64,000 bases of DNA from an uncultured Clostridia bacterium (GTDB taxonomy: Bacteria; Bacillota; Clostridia; Oscillospirales; Oscillospiraceae): assembly GCA_937858235.1 (NCBI GenBank), contig CALLZZ010000575.1, positions 55,090-119,089 of the forward strand, given 5' to 3'. Below the pieces are notes generated by a model. That model worked only from the letters and a program-made list of their open reading frames with translations. It made no database searches and was not told where the DNA came from. The translations under genes and the position numbers were made by a program. Of the stretch, positions 36,831 through 45,186 are shown one piece after another (within the stretch, counting starts at the first letter, position 1; every line of letters begins with the position of its first letter).

Positions 36831-36921
36831 ACGTAAAGGGCAAACCCGGTGAAAGCCGGGGACGCAAAGCCAAAGGGTCTAAGACGCTGTTAGGCGTTAC
36901 GATAGCCTGGTTGCAAGAAAT
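36831..36921 (+). ncRNA. Cyclic di-GMP-I riboswitch (GEMM-I)
   Basis: The conserved core is present in order: GGGCAAACC, a GNRA-closed P2 (CCGG-TGAAAG-CCGG), GGACGCAAAGCC, GGTCTAAG, a variable P3 arm and GATAGCCTGGTTGC. This is the GEMM-I consensus. It binds cyclic di-GMP and is followed at once by a terminator. No plus-strand gene follows for about 890 bp, so its target is unclear; it may act on the adhesin mRNA 3' end or be orphaned. Confidence 0.9.
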
Positions 36922-36929
36922 GCGAAATA

Positions 36930-36964
36930 GCCTGCCCTTTTTTACCGAAGGGCAGGCCTTTTAT
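36930..36964 (+). terminator. Expression-platform terminator of the riboswitch
   Basis: GCCTGCCCTT pairs with AAGGGCAGGC, followed by CTTTTATT. It lies 8 bases after the aptamer and is the likely ligand-controlled element. Confidence 0.88.
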
Positions 36965-36994
36965 TATTACAATTATCTTTTTGTAATATAACAG

Positions 36995-37351
36995 CTACTG
37001 ATCGTCTTCAGACGCTCTGCTGTAACACAGCGCTTCAACCATAGCTTTTATTGCTCCGCGATCTCTTGCATCGCAGGTACGAATAAGTCGGACAAGCTGG
37101 GTATCCTCAGACTCAGGCAATGTGGCCTCAGGGTAGACAATGCAATCGGCAGAGATACCGATGGCACGCACTAAACGGCACAATACCTCTGCGCTGGGCA
37201 TTCGTTTCTCGTTTTCAATGGCGACAAGGTGCCGCACCCCGATTCCGACCCGCTCGGCAACATCATCACGAGTGAGCCCTGCATTGACTCGCTCGCGCTT
37301 GAATATCTCGCCCAGTTTGTCCGTTATTTTTACTTCATCTTTTTTGGCCAC
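36995..37351 (-). CDS. XRE family regulator of the ICE
   Basis: The 118-residue protein has a Cro/CI-type HTH (ERVNAGLTRDDVAERVGIGVRHLVAIENEKRMPSAEVLCRLVRAI, about 20-65) and a short C-terminal extension. Such genes guard the recombination end of clostridial ICEs. It is divergent from the sigma-like gene at 37853 and probably represses in the gap between them. Confidence 0.85.
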   Translation of the reverse strand: MAKKDEVKITDKLGEIFKRERVNAGLTRDDVAERVGIGVRHLVAIENEKRMPSAEVLCRLVRAIGISADCIVYPEATLPESEDTQLVRLIRTCDARDRGAIKAMVEALCYSRASEDDQ

Positions 37352-37852
37352 CGATAGTTCACCTCCCCATATATTTTACTAAGGGGCGGTATTTGCCGGA
37401 ATGTCCTATTAGTAGCTAAAATTCGGTACTATCAGCATCGTAATGCGCTCGGCATACAGCCGTTCAAAAAAAACGGCTGTATGGCGGGTATATTGCTGTG
37501 CTCAATGCAAGGCCCTCCTTTCAGTCGGGAAAGAGGGCCTTATGTGTTTCCATAGTAGTTTACTGCTCATTACGAGCAGTTGGGAGTAACTGGACGGATA
37601 CAGCTCAAACGCCAGACAATGTTGGTTAATATTTTCAAATCGTCCTTATCATATCCGTAACCAGTCATCCTCTGTACATGAAGTATTAGTTCAAATAATC
37701 GGCTACCCATCGTACAAAAGCGCGCAACCGGAACATAATCGGTCGCGCGCTTTTGTGTGTAAAGAAAGTCTGACATCCGTTGGCTGCCGCTCTCCTCCGC
37801 TTCTGAGATTTTGACTCACCCTCAAAATTTCAGAAAACGGAGGACAAGCCAT
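37352..37852. promoter_or_regulatory. 501-bp regulatory gap between XRE and sigma-like genes
   Basis: No gene is evident. It holds two strong hairpins: CATACAGCCGTT against AACGGCTGTATG (37453-37483, A-rich loop) and the terminator-like AAGGCCCTC against GAGGGCCTT (37509-37541). A leftward promoter for the XRE gene should lie at 37352-37440. A GGCGGTATTTGCCG segment (37385-37398) could be an operator. Confidence 0.5.
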
Positions 37853-38272
37853 ATGGCAGAAAAGAAAATATATCAAATTAAGGTACAAGGTCAGCTTGTG
37901 CCGGTCAGTGAAGAAGTATATCTGACCTATTACCGCATGAGCCGCCGTGAACGTCATCTGGAGGAAAAGGATCGAGTGCACGGCGTATTTTCCTATCATG
38001 CCTTGGATACAGCAGAAATCAATGGAGAGGATGTAATCCCCGACATTGTTTCTCCCCGCGTGGAGGATCTGATTGTGGACAAGCTTATAGCGGAAAAACT
38101 CCATAGATGTATCACCCAGCTCACCGAGAAAGAACAGGCGCTCATTACTGCCCTGTATTTTCAAGGCAAAACCCAAGTAGAGCTGGAAAAAGAGACTGGC
38201 ATCAAACAGCAGACCATCAGCTACCGGGAGCGTCAGATTCGTATGAAACTTAAAAAAATGATGGAAAAGTAA
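37853..38272 (+). CDS. Sigma factor-like protein (sigma-70 region 4 HTH)
   Basis: The start is ATG 37853 after GGAGG. The 139-residue protein has an N-terminal region with YYRMSRRERHLEEKD and a C-terminal sigma region 4 HTH (LTEKEQALITALYFQGKTQVELEKETGIKQQTISYRERQIRMKL). It lacks region 2, so it is a partial sigma-like regulator of the kind found next to ICE recombination genes. It probably drives excision or transfer genes. A terminator follows directly. Confidence 0.82.
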   Translation: MAEKKIYQIKVQGQLVPVSEEVYLTYYRMSRRERHLEEKDRVHGVFSYHALDTAEINGEDVIPDIVSPRVEDLIVDKLIAEKLHRCITQLTEKEQALITALYFQGKTQVELEKETGIKQQTISYRERQIRMKLKKMMEK

Positions 38273-38287
38273 AATATTTTTTGTAGA

Positions 38288-38328
38288 CCCCCTCACGAAA
38301 CCGGATTAGTAGTGAGGGGGTTTTTTAT
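38288..38328 (+). terminator. Intrinsic terminator after the sigma-like gene
   Basis: CCCCCTCAC pairs with GTGAGGGGG (9 bp), followed by TTTTTTATTT. Confidence 0.92.
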
Positions 38329-38339
38329 TTTCCCTCAAT

Positions 38340-38910
38340 GCTCTTTGAAAATTTCATATCCGACGACCTAAATACATTAGCTGACGGACCCCGAAAGGGA
38401 AAAGCGACTCCGAGGATGCGCCAAGACCACCTGTAGGACGGTGATGAGAACATGAAAGCACATTATGCTTCTTCTTTCTGTTCGTGATTTCTCATTTTCC
38501 AGCCTATCAAAGACGGCCAAATAAGGTGCAAAGCGGTACCCATCCGACGGTCAAACAGGCTGTGGCAGCCTGTCTCGCAATGACCCCGTCAGCCTATCAT
38601 GATACTTCTGTCCAGTCACAGCCCCCCTTGACCGGGGGATCACGCAATGAGGGCAGCCGGCAGAGATCCTGGCGGGGGTGAAATTCCCATGATGCGGTGA
38701 AACCAGCCGCAGTTCAGGTCGTCGCCCTGTGAGTCCGATACCATCCGGGCTCTGTGCTTGGGAAGTAGTGTCGAATAAAGCACAGAAACAAAAAAGTCTT
38801 AATGTCAGAAGCGATGGGGATCGCTCTGCCTGTGGATACTTTCACAGTAAAACCATTTTGCAAAGCGGTCCCTATTTTTGTGCCATTAAGAAAAATAAAG
38901 AATCCAAAAC
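38340..38910 (+). ncRNA. Large structured leader RNA upstream of the toxin gene, unassigned
   Basis: About 570 bases without a gene but rich in pairing. GCTGACGG (38380-38387) and CCGTCAGC (38586-38593) close a 214-nt domain. It contains ACAGGCTG-TGG-CAGCCTGT (about 38556-38574). A second domain holds CCCC-TTGA-CGGGG, GGG-TGAAATT-CCC and TGCGG/CCGCA hairpins and a CAGAG/CTCTG closing pair. GGTGAAATTCC and GTCCGATACC resemble cobalamin-riboswitch strings, but the spacing between them is short. A direct repeat CAGCCTATCA occurs twice. I cannot name the family; conserved structured RNA is inferred from the helices. Confidence 0.45.
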
Positions 38911-38925
38911 CAAGGAGGTGCAAAT

Positions 38926-39312
38926 TTGAACGCTAAAATGCAAGCCATCAGCCGTGGCGATATCTTCTATGCCGACTTAAGTCCTGTTGTGGGCTGCGAA
39001 CAAGGCGGGACTCGCCCTGTTCTCATACTTCAAAATGATGTCGGAAACCGCTATAGTCCAACTGTCATCATCTGTGCCATTACCGGAAAACCGAAAAAGC
39101 CCCTACCCACTCATGCGGTCATTGCCGGGGCGAGCAGATTATCCAGAGAGTCATTTGCACTTCTGGAACAGATCCGCACCATTGACCGGATACGTCTCCG
39201 GGAATGGATTGGCAGGCTGGATGTACATGAGATGGAAAAAATAGATCAGGCATTGATAATCAGCGTCGGACTTGCTCCGGCGCCATTTTTATTTGGGAGG
39301 GAAACACCATGA
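38926..39312 (+). CDS. PemK/MazF family toxin (endoribonuclease)
   Basis: The 128-residue protein starts at TTG 38926 after AAGGAGGTG (ATG 38938 is an alternative). It reads RGDIFYADLSPVVGCEQGGTRPVLILQND, the MazF/PemK fold start with the conserved Arg, and ends with LEQIRTIDRIRL. Such enzymes cut mRNA. No canonical antitoxin gene precedes it; the 53-codon gene downstream could be the partner. It lies behind the large leader RNA. Confidence 0.88.
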   Translation: MNAKMQAISRGDIFYADLSPVVGCEQGGTRPVLILQNDVGNRYSPTVIICAITGKPKKPLPTHAVIAGASRLSRESFALLEQIRTIDRIRLREWIGRLDVHEMEKIDQALIISVGLAPAPFLFGRETP

Positions 39313-39467
39313 CAAATGCACAGGTTTCAGACAACCTGATGTTCGTTGCAGCTCTGCAGCAGCTCACGCGCCTTGCGGCCGCCAAGGGCATGACGGACAA
39401 GGAAATTGAAAAGGTCAGAAAAGACTTGGAACGCAGGCTTCGGCCTACTATTATAGCCCCCTGCTGA
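39309..39467 (+). CDS. SHOCT-like small protein, possible partner of the toxin
   Basis: A 52-residue frame whose ATG overlaps the toxin stop (ATGA). It reads LMFVAALQQLTRLAAAKGMTDKEIEKVRKDLERRLRPTI, two helices with the short C-terminal SHOCT-type hairpin (GMTDKEIEKVRKDL). Similar tiny genes sit between PemK and the serine recombinases in clostridial ICEs, as I recall. It is too small to be a usual MazE-type antitoxin, but coupling suggests joint function. Confidence 0.7.
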   Translation: MTNAQVSDNLMFVAALQQLTRLAAAKGMTDKEIEKVRKDLERRLRPTIIAPC

Positions 39468-39559
39468 CCCAAGAAATTGTTTTCTAAATCTTATCAATCA
39501 TTCAGTAGCTATGTGCAAGAGGGTGTGGTAATGTGTGTCGTTGAAAGGAGGGAAAAAAG

Positions 39560-41140
39560 ATGCAGAATCAAAATTTAATACCGGCGCAAACGCCGAAAGT
39601 CACCTTTATACAGGCAAGAAATCAGGATACTGCAAAGCTCCGGGTGGCAGCATACGCCCGTGTGAGCAGTGACTCGGATGACCAGCAGAACTCCTACATC
39701 GCACAGTTGGATTACTACACCAAGCACATTGCCGCACAAGAGGGCTGGGAACTGGCGGACATTTACGCTGACGAGGGAATCTCCGGTCTCGTGGCAAGCA
39801 AGCGGGATGATTTCAACCGCATGATTCAGGACTGCAGAGACGGTAAAATCGACCGTGTCCTTGTCAAATCCATATCCCGCTTCGCAAGAAACACCAAAGA
39901 ACATATCCAGTATGTGAGGGAGCTCCTCCGGCTGGGCATCTCCATTCACTTTGAAAAAGAGAACATCGACACCGGCAAAATGACCTCCGAGCAGATTGCC
40001 ACCATCTACGGGGCTTTTTCGCAGATGGAGTCACAAAACCACTCAAACAACATGAGGATCAGTGTCCGTATCCGAATGGAAAAGGGCGACTACCTCTCGC
40101 CATCGATGCCTTACGGCTACAGGCTGGAGGAACGTACCCTGATCATCATCCCTGAACAGGCCGAGGTGGTGCGTCGCATTTATGCCGCTTATCTCAACGG
40201 TCAGGGCATGGAGGACATTGCAAACGAGTTAAATAAAACAGGCATCCCCCGCACAAAGGGGCGAACGGTGTGGCATCCAAGTACCATCGCGTACATCCTC
40301 ACGAATATTTCCTACACCGGAGACATGCTCTGGCAAAAAAGCTTCTCCACCAACGAAATCCCCTTCCGGCAGGTACGAAACAACGGTGAGAAACCAAAAT
40401 ATTTTGTGGAAAACTGCCATGAAGCGATTATCTCCAAGGATGATTTCCGGCGAGTGCAGACTCTTCTGGAAAGCCGCCGGAATCAGGCAGGCGGAACGGT
40501 TTCCTCCGCACTGCTAGCAAAGAAAGTCTACTGTGGAAACTGCGGAACCCTGTTCCGAAGAAAAGTCGTCAATGAAAAGGTCTACTGGACTTGTAGAAAG
40601 CATGACCGTGACAAAGACCTTTGCCTCATCTCACAGATACCGGAGGAACAGATTGTCACCGCAATCCTCCGAATGTACCACAAGCTGAAAAGGCACCGTG
40701 AGCAAATCCTAATCCCAATCTTAAACCAGCTTGCAGAGCTTCGTGAAAAGGATCTCCGCTCCAACCGCAAGATAAACGATATTGACAAAGAAATAGCCCA
40801 GCTCACAGAGCAGAATCTCGTTCTTGTTCGACTCAAGTCGAAGGGATATGTAGATTCTGCTCTTTACTTATCCCAAACCGGTGAAATCGACTTTAAGCTT
40901 CGGGAACTGCGCCGTCAGCGCCGCCGCATCATGGAATCAACCGGAGAAGATAGTCAGATTAAGGCCACGGAAGCTATGCTGGATTATCTGGAGGACAGCC
41001 CCGAATCCTTAGAGAAACCCACCGAGGAATTGTTTGAAACGCTGGTCGCAAACATCTCTATCCTGTCGGAAACAGAGATGAATATCAGCCTTTATAACGG
41101 TCTCATGCTAAAAGAAACCATGGAAAGGACGGTGCGGTAA
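39560..41140 (+). CDS. Large serine recombinase 1
   Basis: The 526-residue protein has an N-terminal resolvase catalytic domain (YARVSSDSDDQQNS with the nucleophilic Ser, about residue 35), a recombinase domain (about 180-290), a zinc ribbon (CGNCGTLF..WTCRKH) and a coiled-coil C-terminus. This is a complete serine integrase. It starts ATG after GAAAGGAGGG. Confidence 0.93.
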   Translation: MQNQNLIPAQTPKVTFIQARNQDTAKLRVAAYARVSSDSDDQQNSYIAQLDYYTKHIAAQEGWELADIYADEGISGLVASKRDDFNRMIQDCRDGKIDRVLVKSISRFARNTKEHIQYVRELLRLGISIHFEKENIDTGKMTSEQIATIYGAFSQMESQNHSNNMRISVRIRMEKGDYLSPSMPYGYRLEERTLIIIPEQAEVVRRIYAAYLNGQGMEDIANELNKTGIPRTKGRTVWHPSTIAYILTNISYTGDMLWQKSFSTNEIPFRQVRNNGEKPKYFVENCHEAIISKDDFRRVQTLLESRRNQAGGTVSSALLAKKVYCGNCGTLFRRKVVNEKVYWTCRKHDRDKDLCLISQIPEEQIVTAILRMYHKLKRHREQILIPILNQLAELREKDLRSNRKINDIDKEIAQLTEQNLVLVRLKSKGYVDSALYLSQTGEIDFKLRELRRQRRRIMESTGEDSQIKATEAMLDYLEDSPESLEKPTEELFETLVANISILSETEMNISLYNGLMLKETMERTVR

Positions 41141-41141
41141 T

Positions 41142-42029
41142 ATGGCATGGCAGAGAAACATCCCATTTGGGTACACCATGAAAAAGGGAGAGATACAGTG
41201 CTGCCCGATAGAATCGGCAGCAGTCATAGAGATTTTCAGGCTTTGCTTAGAGGGAACAGCCTACAGCAAAATTGCCGATTCGATGATGCTTCGGGGCATC
41301 CGCTATCACAAGCATACCGAAAAGTGGAACAAGCACATGGTCAAGCGCATTCTTGAAAATGAACGCTACTTCGGAGAAAAGGAGTACCCACAAATTATCA
41401 AGCCGGAAACCTTTATGGGCGTCCAACTTATCAAGGAAGAAAAAAACACCTACGCACCCTGCCCGGAATACATCAAGCCCATCCGTGAAAAAGCGGTCTG
41501 CGGTGTATGCGGCGGTAGAATGCTCCGAGATACCAAAACCGCGGGAAAGCCCCGCTGGTACTGCGAAAATGAAGGCTGCGCCAACCGCCGTTACATAGAG
41601 GATGAGGATGTCCTCGCAGTTCTCTCCAAAGGACTGGACTCGCTGGCACAAACCCCATACCTCTTAGATTGGCCCATCCCGCAAAACATGGAAGAACTTA
41701 CACTGGAGGCGGTGCGCATCCAGAATGAAGTTATCCGGGAAATGAACAAAACTGAACCAAGCACAGAATATTCCAAAATGCTGATACTGGCCTGTGCCGC
41801 CGAAAAATACAGCGGGCTGTCCGATTATATGCCCTATTATCAGATGCAGAGACTAAAGAAAAAAATCAACGGACAGCCGATTGATGAAGAACTCCGCAAT
41901 GAAATCTTCAGGATTGCAATACAGGAAATTCATTTTACCGATGATAGCGGCTTTCGCTTACAGCTCATCAACGGACAAACCCATGAAACGGGTGGAAAGG
42001 AGAATGCAAAATGCCTGCAAACGCAGTAA
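41142..42029 (+). CDS. Serine recombinase-like protein without catalytic domain
   Basis: The 295-residue protein begins directly with the recombinase (DNA-binding) domain (NIPFGYTMKKGEIQCCP) and has the zinc ribbon CGVCGGRML..WYCENEGC and a helical tail. The resolvase domain with the active Ser is absent. There is no space upstream for it, because the previous gene ends two bases before. It is likely a helper subunit that binds attachment sites. It overlaps the third recombinase gene by 19 bases. Confidence 0.88.
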   Translation: MAWQRNIPFGYTMKKGEIQCCPIESAAVIEIFRLCLEGTAYSKIADSMMLRGIRYHKHTEKWNKHMVKRILENERYFGEKEYPQIIKPETFMGVQLIKEEKNTYAPCPEYIKPIREKAVCGVCGGRMLRDTKTAGKPRWYCENEGCANRRYIEDEDVLAVLSKGLDSLAQTPYLLDWPIPQNMEELTLEAVRIQNEVIREMNKTEPSTEYSKMLILACAAEKYSGLSDYMPYYQMQRLKKKINGQPIDEELRNEIFRIAIQEIHFTDDSGFRLQLINGQTHETGGKENAKCLQTQ

Positions 42030-43630
42030 AAAAAGTAACGGTTATTCCAGCCGATCCGAGACATGCCCAAAAGGATATCCGCAAACAGCGTCTGCGGGTA
42101 GCGCCCTATTGCCGTGTTTCCACCAACTCGGAGGAACAGCTCGACAGCTATCAGGCGCAGATTGAATACTATACCGAGAGAATCGCCGCCCAGCCTGAAT
42201 GGATCATGGTAGATATGTTTGCGGACGAGGGCAAAACCGCAACCTCCACCAAAAAACGCAAGGATTTCCTGCGCATGATCAAAGCCTGTGAAAAAGGCAA
42301 GGTAGACCTTGTCATCACCAAATCGGTATCCCGGTTCTGCCGGAATACGCTGGACGGCCTTGATTATGTCCGCAAGCTCAAGCGGATGGGTGTCGGAGTT
42401 TTCTTTGAAAAGGAAAATGTCAACACCCTCTACATGGATAATGAAATGATCCTCACCTTTATGATGAGCCAGGCGCAAGCCGAGAGCGAGTCCATGAGCG
42501 GAAACATCCGCTGGGGGCACCGCAAGAATTTCAAGGATGGTAAGGTCTACTTCCACTATGCCGGTTTTTTAGGCTACCGCAGGGGCGAGGACAATCTGCC
42601 CGAAATTGACCCGGATGAAGCAGAAACCGTCCGCAGAATTTTCTCGCGGTATCTGATCGGGCACAGTGTAGCAAAAATTATTTCTGACCTTGAAGCGGAC
42701 GGGATCAAAACAGTGCGCGGTAAGGAAAAGTGGAATGACGGCGTTATCCGCGGTATGCTCAAAAATGAAAAATACATGGGGGATGCCCTTCTGCAAAAGA
42801 CCTACATCGCTGACATCTTCACCCGCCAGACCAAGAAGAACAACGGTGAGCTCCCTCAATACTATGTTGAGAACAGTCATCCTGCCATCGTCGACAGGCT
42901 GACATTTCAGCGGGTACAGGAAGAAATGGCACGGCGCTCCAGCCTGAAAAAAGTCAGTGCCACTGCTAAAACTGAGCTTGCCAAATACAGTGGCAAGTAT
43001 GTACTGACCGAGCTTTTATCCTGCGGAGATTGCGGCAGCCCCTACCGCAGGGTCACATGGACCAGGCCGGAGGGGAAGAAAATCGTCTGGCGGTGCATCA
43101 ACCGCTTGGAGAATGGAAAGAAGTTCTGCAAGGATGCCCCCACACTGGAAGAAAGCAGAATACACACAGCAGTGGTCAGCGCTATGAACGAGATGTTCAG
43201 TCAAAAGACCATGAAATCGCTGCTGAAAGACAGTATCTTGTCCGCTCTCACGGAAAAGAGCGGCGAAACCAGCATTGCGGCCATTGAGAGCAGGCTGACG
43301 GAGCTGCGGGATCAGCAATACCACCTGCTCCAGCTTGCCGCAGCCGTAGGCGCAGACTCCACCCAATACGATGAGGAACTGAAAAAGGTCAGCATGGAGT
43401 TCTCCGCACTGGTGGCAAAGCGAAGTGAGCTGGAAAAGAAACAGCAGGATATGGAACAGGCCGATGCCCGTGCAGAGCAAATTGCCGCAGAGCTGGACAC
43501 TGTGGATACCGGCATCACCCAATTTGATGAAGTGGCGGTACGGCAGCTCGTCAGCGCCGTCAAGGTACTCAGTGCGGAAAAACTGCTCATCCGTTTCAAA
43601 GATGGAATCGAAATTGAGCAGATCATATAG
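42011..43630 (+). CDS. Large serine recombinase 2
   Basis: The 539-residue protein has a complete resolvase domain (YCRVSTNSEEQLDS, nucleophile in RVS), a recombinase domain (about 185-290), the zinc ribbon CGDCGSPYR..WRCINR and a long coiled-coil (about 420-500). It starts ATG after GGAAAGGAG. With the two genes before it, it forms a three-recombinase cassette that should integrate and excise the ICE. Confidence 0.93.
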   Translation: MPANAVKKVTVIPADPRHAQKDIRKQRLRVAPYCRVSTNSEEQLDSYQAQIEYYTERIAAQPEWIMVDMFADEGKTATSTKKRKDFLRMIKACEKGKVDLVITKSVSRFCRNTLDGLDYVRKLKRMGVGVFFEKENVNTLYMDNEMILTFMMSQAQAESESMSGNIRWGHRKNFKDGKVYFHYAGFLGYRRGEDNLPEIDPDEAETVRRIFSRYLIGHSVAKIISDLEADGIKTVRGKEKWNDGVIRGMLKNEKYMGDALLQKTYIADIFTRQTKKNNGELPQYYVENSHPAIVDRLTFQRVQEEMARRSSLKKVSATAKTELAKYSGKYVLTELLSCGDCGSPYRRVTWTRPEGKKIVWRCINRLENGKKFCKDAPTLEESRIHTAVVSAMNEMFSQKTMKSLLKDSILSALTEKSGETSIAAIESRLTELRDQQYHLLQLAAAVGADSTQYDEELKKVSMEFSALVAKRSELEKKQQDMEQADARAEQIAAELDTVDTGITQFDEVAVRQLVSAVKVLSAEKLLIRFKDGIEIEQII

Positions 43631-43650
43631 CGGAGGAAGGAGGAACACAG

Positions 43651-43932
43651 ATGTTTTTAGATCAAAGAAAGGTACAACGAATTAAGGAGCAGTATCCGGG
43701 AGGCACCCGCATCCGGCTCATGAGCATGGATGACCCTTATGCCCCCATCTCTCCCGGCACGGAGGGTACGGTGGACTTCGTAGATGACATTGGTACACTC
43801 CACTGTATTTTTGATAATGGGCGAACCTTCGGTGTCATCCCCGGGGAGGACAGCTTTTCCGTCCTCTCACGGCTAGAGGAACCCGGTTTGTCGGACCGGG
43901 AAATCGAGCAAGGCGGCATGAAGATGGAATGA
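43651..43932 (+). CDS. DUF4314-like small protein
   Basis: The 93-residue protein starts ATG after GGAGG. It has an SH3-like core (PGGTRIRLMSMDDPYAPISPGTEGTVDFVDDIGTLHCIFDNGRTFGVIPGEDSF) that matches DUF4314 as I remember it. It is common in ICEs and phage-like elements; function unknown. Located 20 bases after the third serine recombinase. Confidence 0.78.
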   Translation: MFLDQRKVQRIKEQYPGGTRIRLMSMDDPYAPISPGTEGTVDFVDDIGTLHCIFDNGRTFGVIPGEDSFSVLSRLEEPGLSDREIEQGGMKME

Positions 43933-43954
43933 GTAGAATGAGAGGTAAACCAAA

Positions 43955-44512
43955 ATGAAAGAAAAGAATCTGCAGGCGGTCTATATAGACCGCCTGAACG
44001 CTATGCTCCTGACTGTAGATTTCGTAAAGCTGGATCAGTCTTGCAATTCAGAGGATGACAGCTATGTCAAGGGGATACTGAAGCGGATGCATGACCTCTG
44101 CGTAGAGGTATATGGCACAGACTGCTTCGATGAGTGTAGCTATGAATTCATTGAATTTCCCGCTGTCATACGAGGATACAATACCGGGCATATCGGACTC
44201 AGCATCGTCACACTTGACTTGGAGTCCTCTGGCGAGCATTGGGGGACCTTCTTTTTAACACCGAAGGGTGTCATCGAGCAAGGCGGCAAAAACACATCGC
44301 TGGAGCAATCCAAGTATCTGTCAACCGTGTATATCCCTTATAGATACTGGTACACCGTTTCTGTCGAGAATGATATCCATGTGGATTTCGACAATGTACC
44401 GGAAAAAGTAGCGGCCCTTTTGAATCACCGCTGCCTCGGCCGGCATAAAATGGAGCTTGGCCAACAGCAGAGCTGTGGGCTGGAGCCGGGTTCGGCCCAG
44501 CAGATGGAATGA
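43955..44512 (+). CDS. Hypothetical ICE accessory protein
   Basis: A 185-residue soluble protein rich in aromatic residues, with the mid-section GHWGTFFLTPKGVIEQGG and a C-terminal Gln/Gly tail. No motif identifies a function. It is closely packed with its neighbours and has a good ribosome site (GAGAGGTAAACC). Confidence 0.65.
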   Translation: MKEKNLQAVYIDRLNAMLLTVDFVKLDQSCNSEDDSYVKGILKRMHDLCVEVYGTDCFDECSYEFIEFPAVIRGYNTGHIGLSIVTLDLESSGEHWGTFFLTPKGVIEQGGKNTSLEQSKYLSTVYIPYRYWYTVSVENDIHVDFDNVPEKVAALLNHRCLGRHKMELGQQQSCGLEPGSAQQME

Positions 44513-44525
44513 ATGGAGGAACGAT

Positions 44526-45104
44526 ATGAAACAGATTACAACAGACGAGCTTCGCGCTATGACAAACCGTGAAGGAATCGTTATCCAGGGCTGCGGCGGT
44601 GACCTTTCGGAATGGGTAACCGGCATCAATGACATATTGACGCAGGAGGGCATCCTGCAAAACGGAGATTCATTCAAAGAGGTTTTCACCTTTGAGCATG
44701 ACGGTTGCACCAATCTTCTGTTTTCTATGGAAAATGTGGATTTGCACATTGGCAAGCTCGCCATGTGGCGGCTGCAATCGCACAGTAGCTTCGGCGGCAC
44801 TTGGTTGAGTGATTACCTCCCCAACCGGCTGGGTGTCAATATGGATGAAACTCCCGCCAAAAAGGAAAAGCCCGATTGCGCCCTCATCGAGCAGGACGGC
44901 AATATTTTCAGTCTGATGGGCATTGCCTCTCGGACTCTGAAGAATTGCGGTCTTGGCGAGCAGGCAAAGGAAATGCGGGAGCGAATCACCGCCAGCGGCA
45001 GATATGAGGAAGCGCTGGGCATCATTGGAGAATATGTCAACATTACATCCACGGAAGATGCACTTGAGCAGGACAGTGGATTTGAGATGGGGCAACGATA
45101 CTAA
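44526..45104 (+). CDS. Hypothetical ICE accessory protein
   Basis: The start is ATG 44526 after ATGGAGG. The 192-residue product has an N-terminal helical part and a folded domain with TRG-like aromatic clusters (SSFGGTWLSDYLPNRLG). The central part resembles small ICE accessory proteins of the DUF-type; no catalytic site is evident. The last 25 residues are acidic. Confidence 0.65.
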   Translation: MKQITTDELRAMTNREGIVIQGCGGDLSEWVTGINDILTQEGILQNGDSFKEVFTFEHDGCTNLLFSMENVDLHIGKLAMWRLQSHSSFGGTWLSDYLPNRLGVNMDETPAKKEKPDCALIEQDGNIFSLMGIASRTLKNCGLGEQAKEMRERITASGRYEEALGIIGEYVNITSTEDALEQDSGFEMGQRY

Positions 45105-45118
45105 TCCCCTTATATTTT

Positions 45119-45144
45119 TACCGGCAGAGCCAATTCTGCCGGCT
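45119..45144 (-). terminator. Small hairpin between accessory genes
   Basis: CCGGCAGA pairs with TCTGCCGG. A T-rich run lies on the left side, so it would work best as a terminator for the minus strand or as a processing hairpin. Confidence 0.35.
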
Positions 45145-45186
45145 ACATAAAAAACAGGCTCACACCGAACCGGAAAGGAGAAGTTC

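Noticed and set aside
38640..38780. Cobalamin riboswitch call for the toxin leader
   Set aside because: Two short strings resemble conserved parts, but the GCCACTG element is not clear and the spacing is too short, so the RNA is left unassigned.
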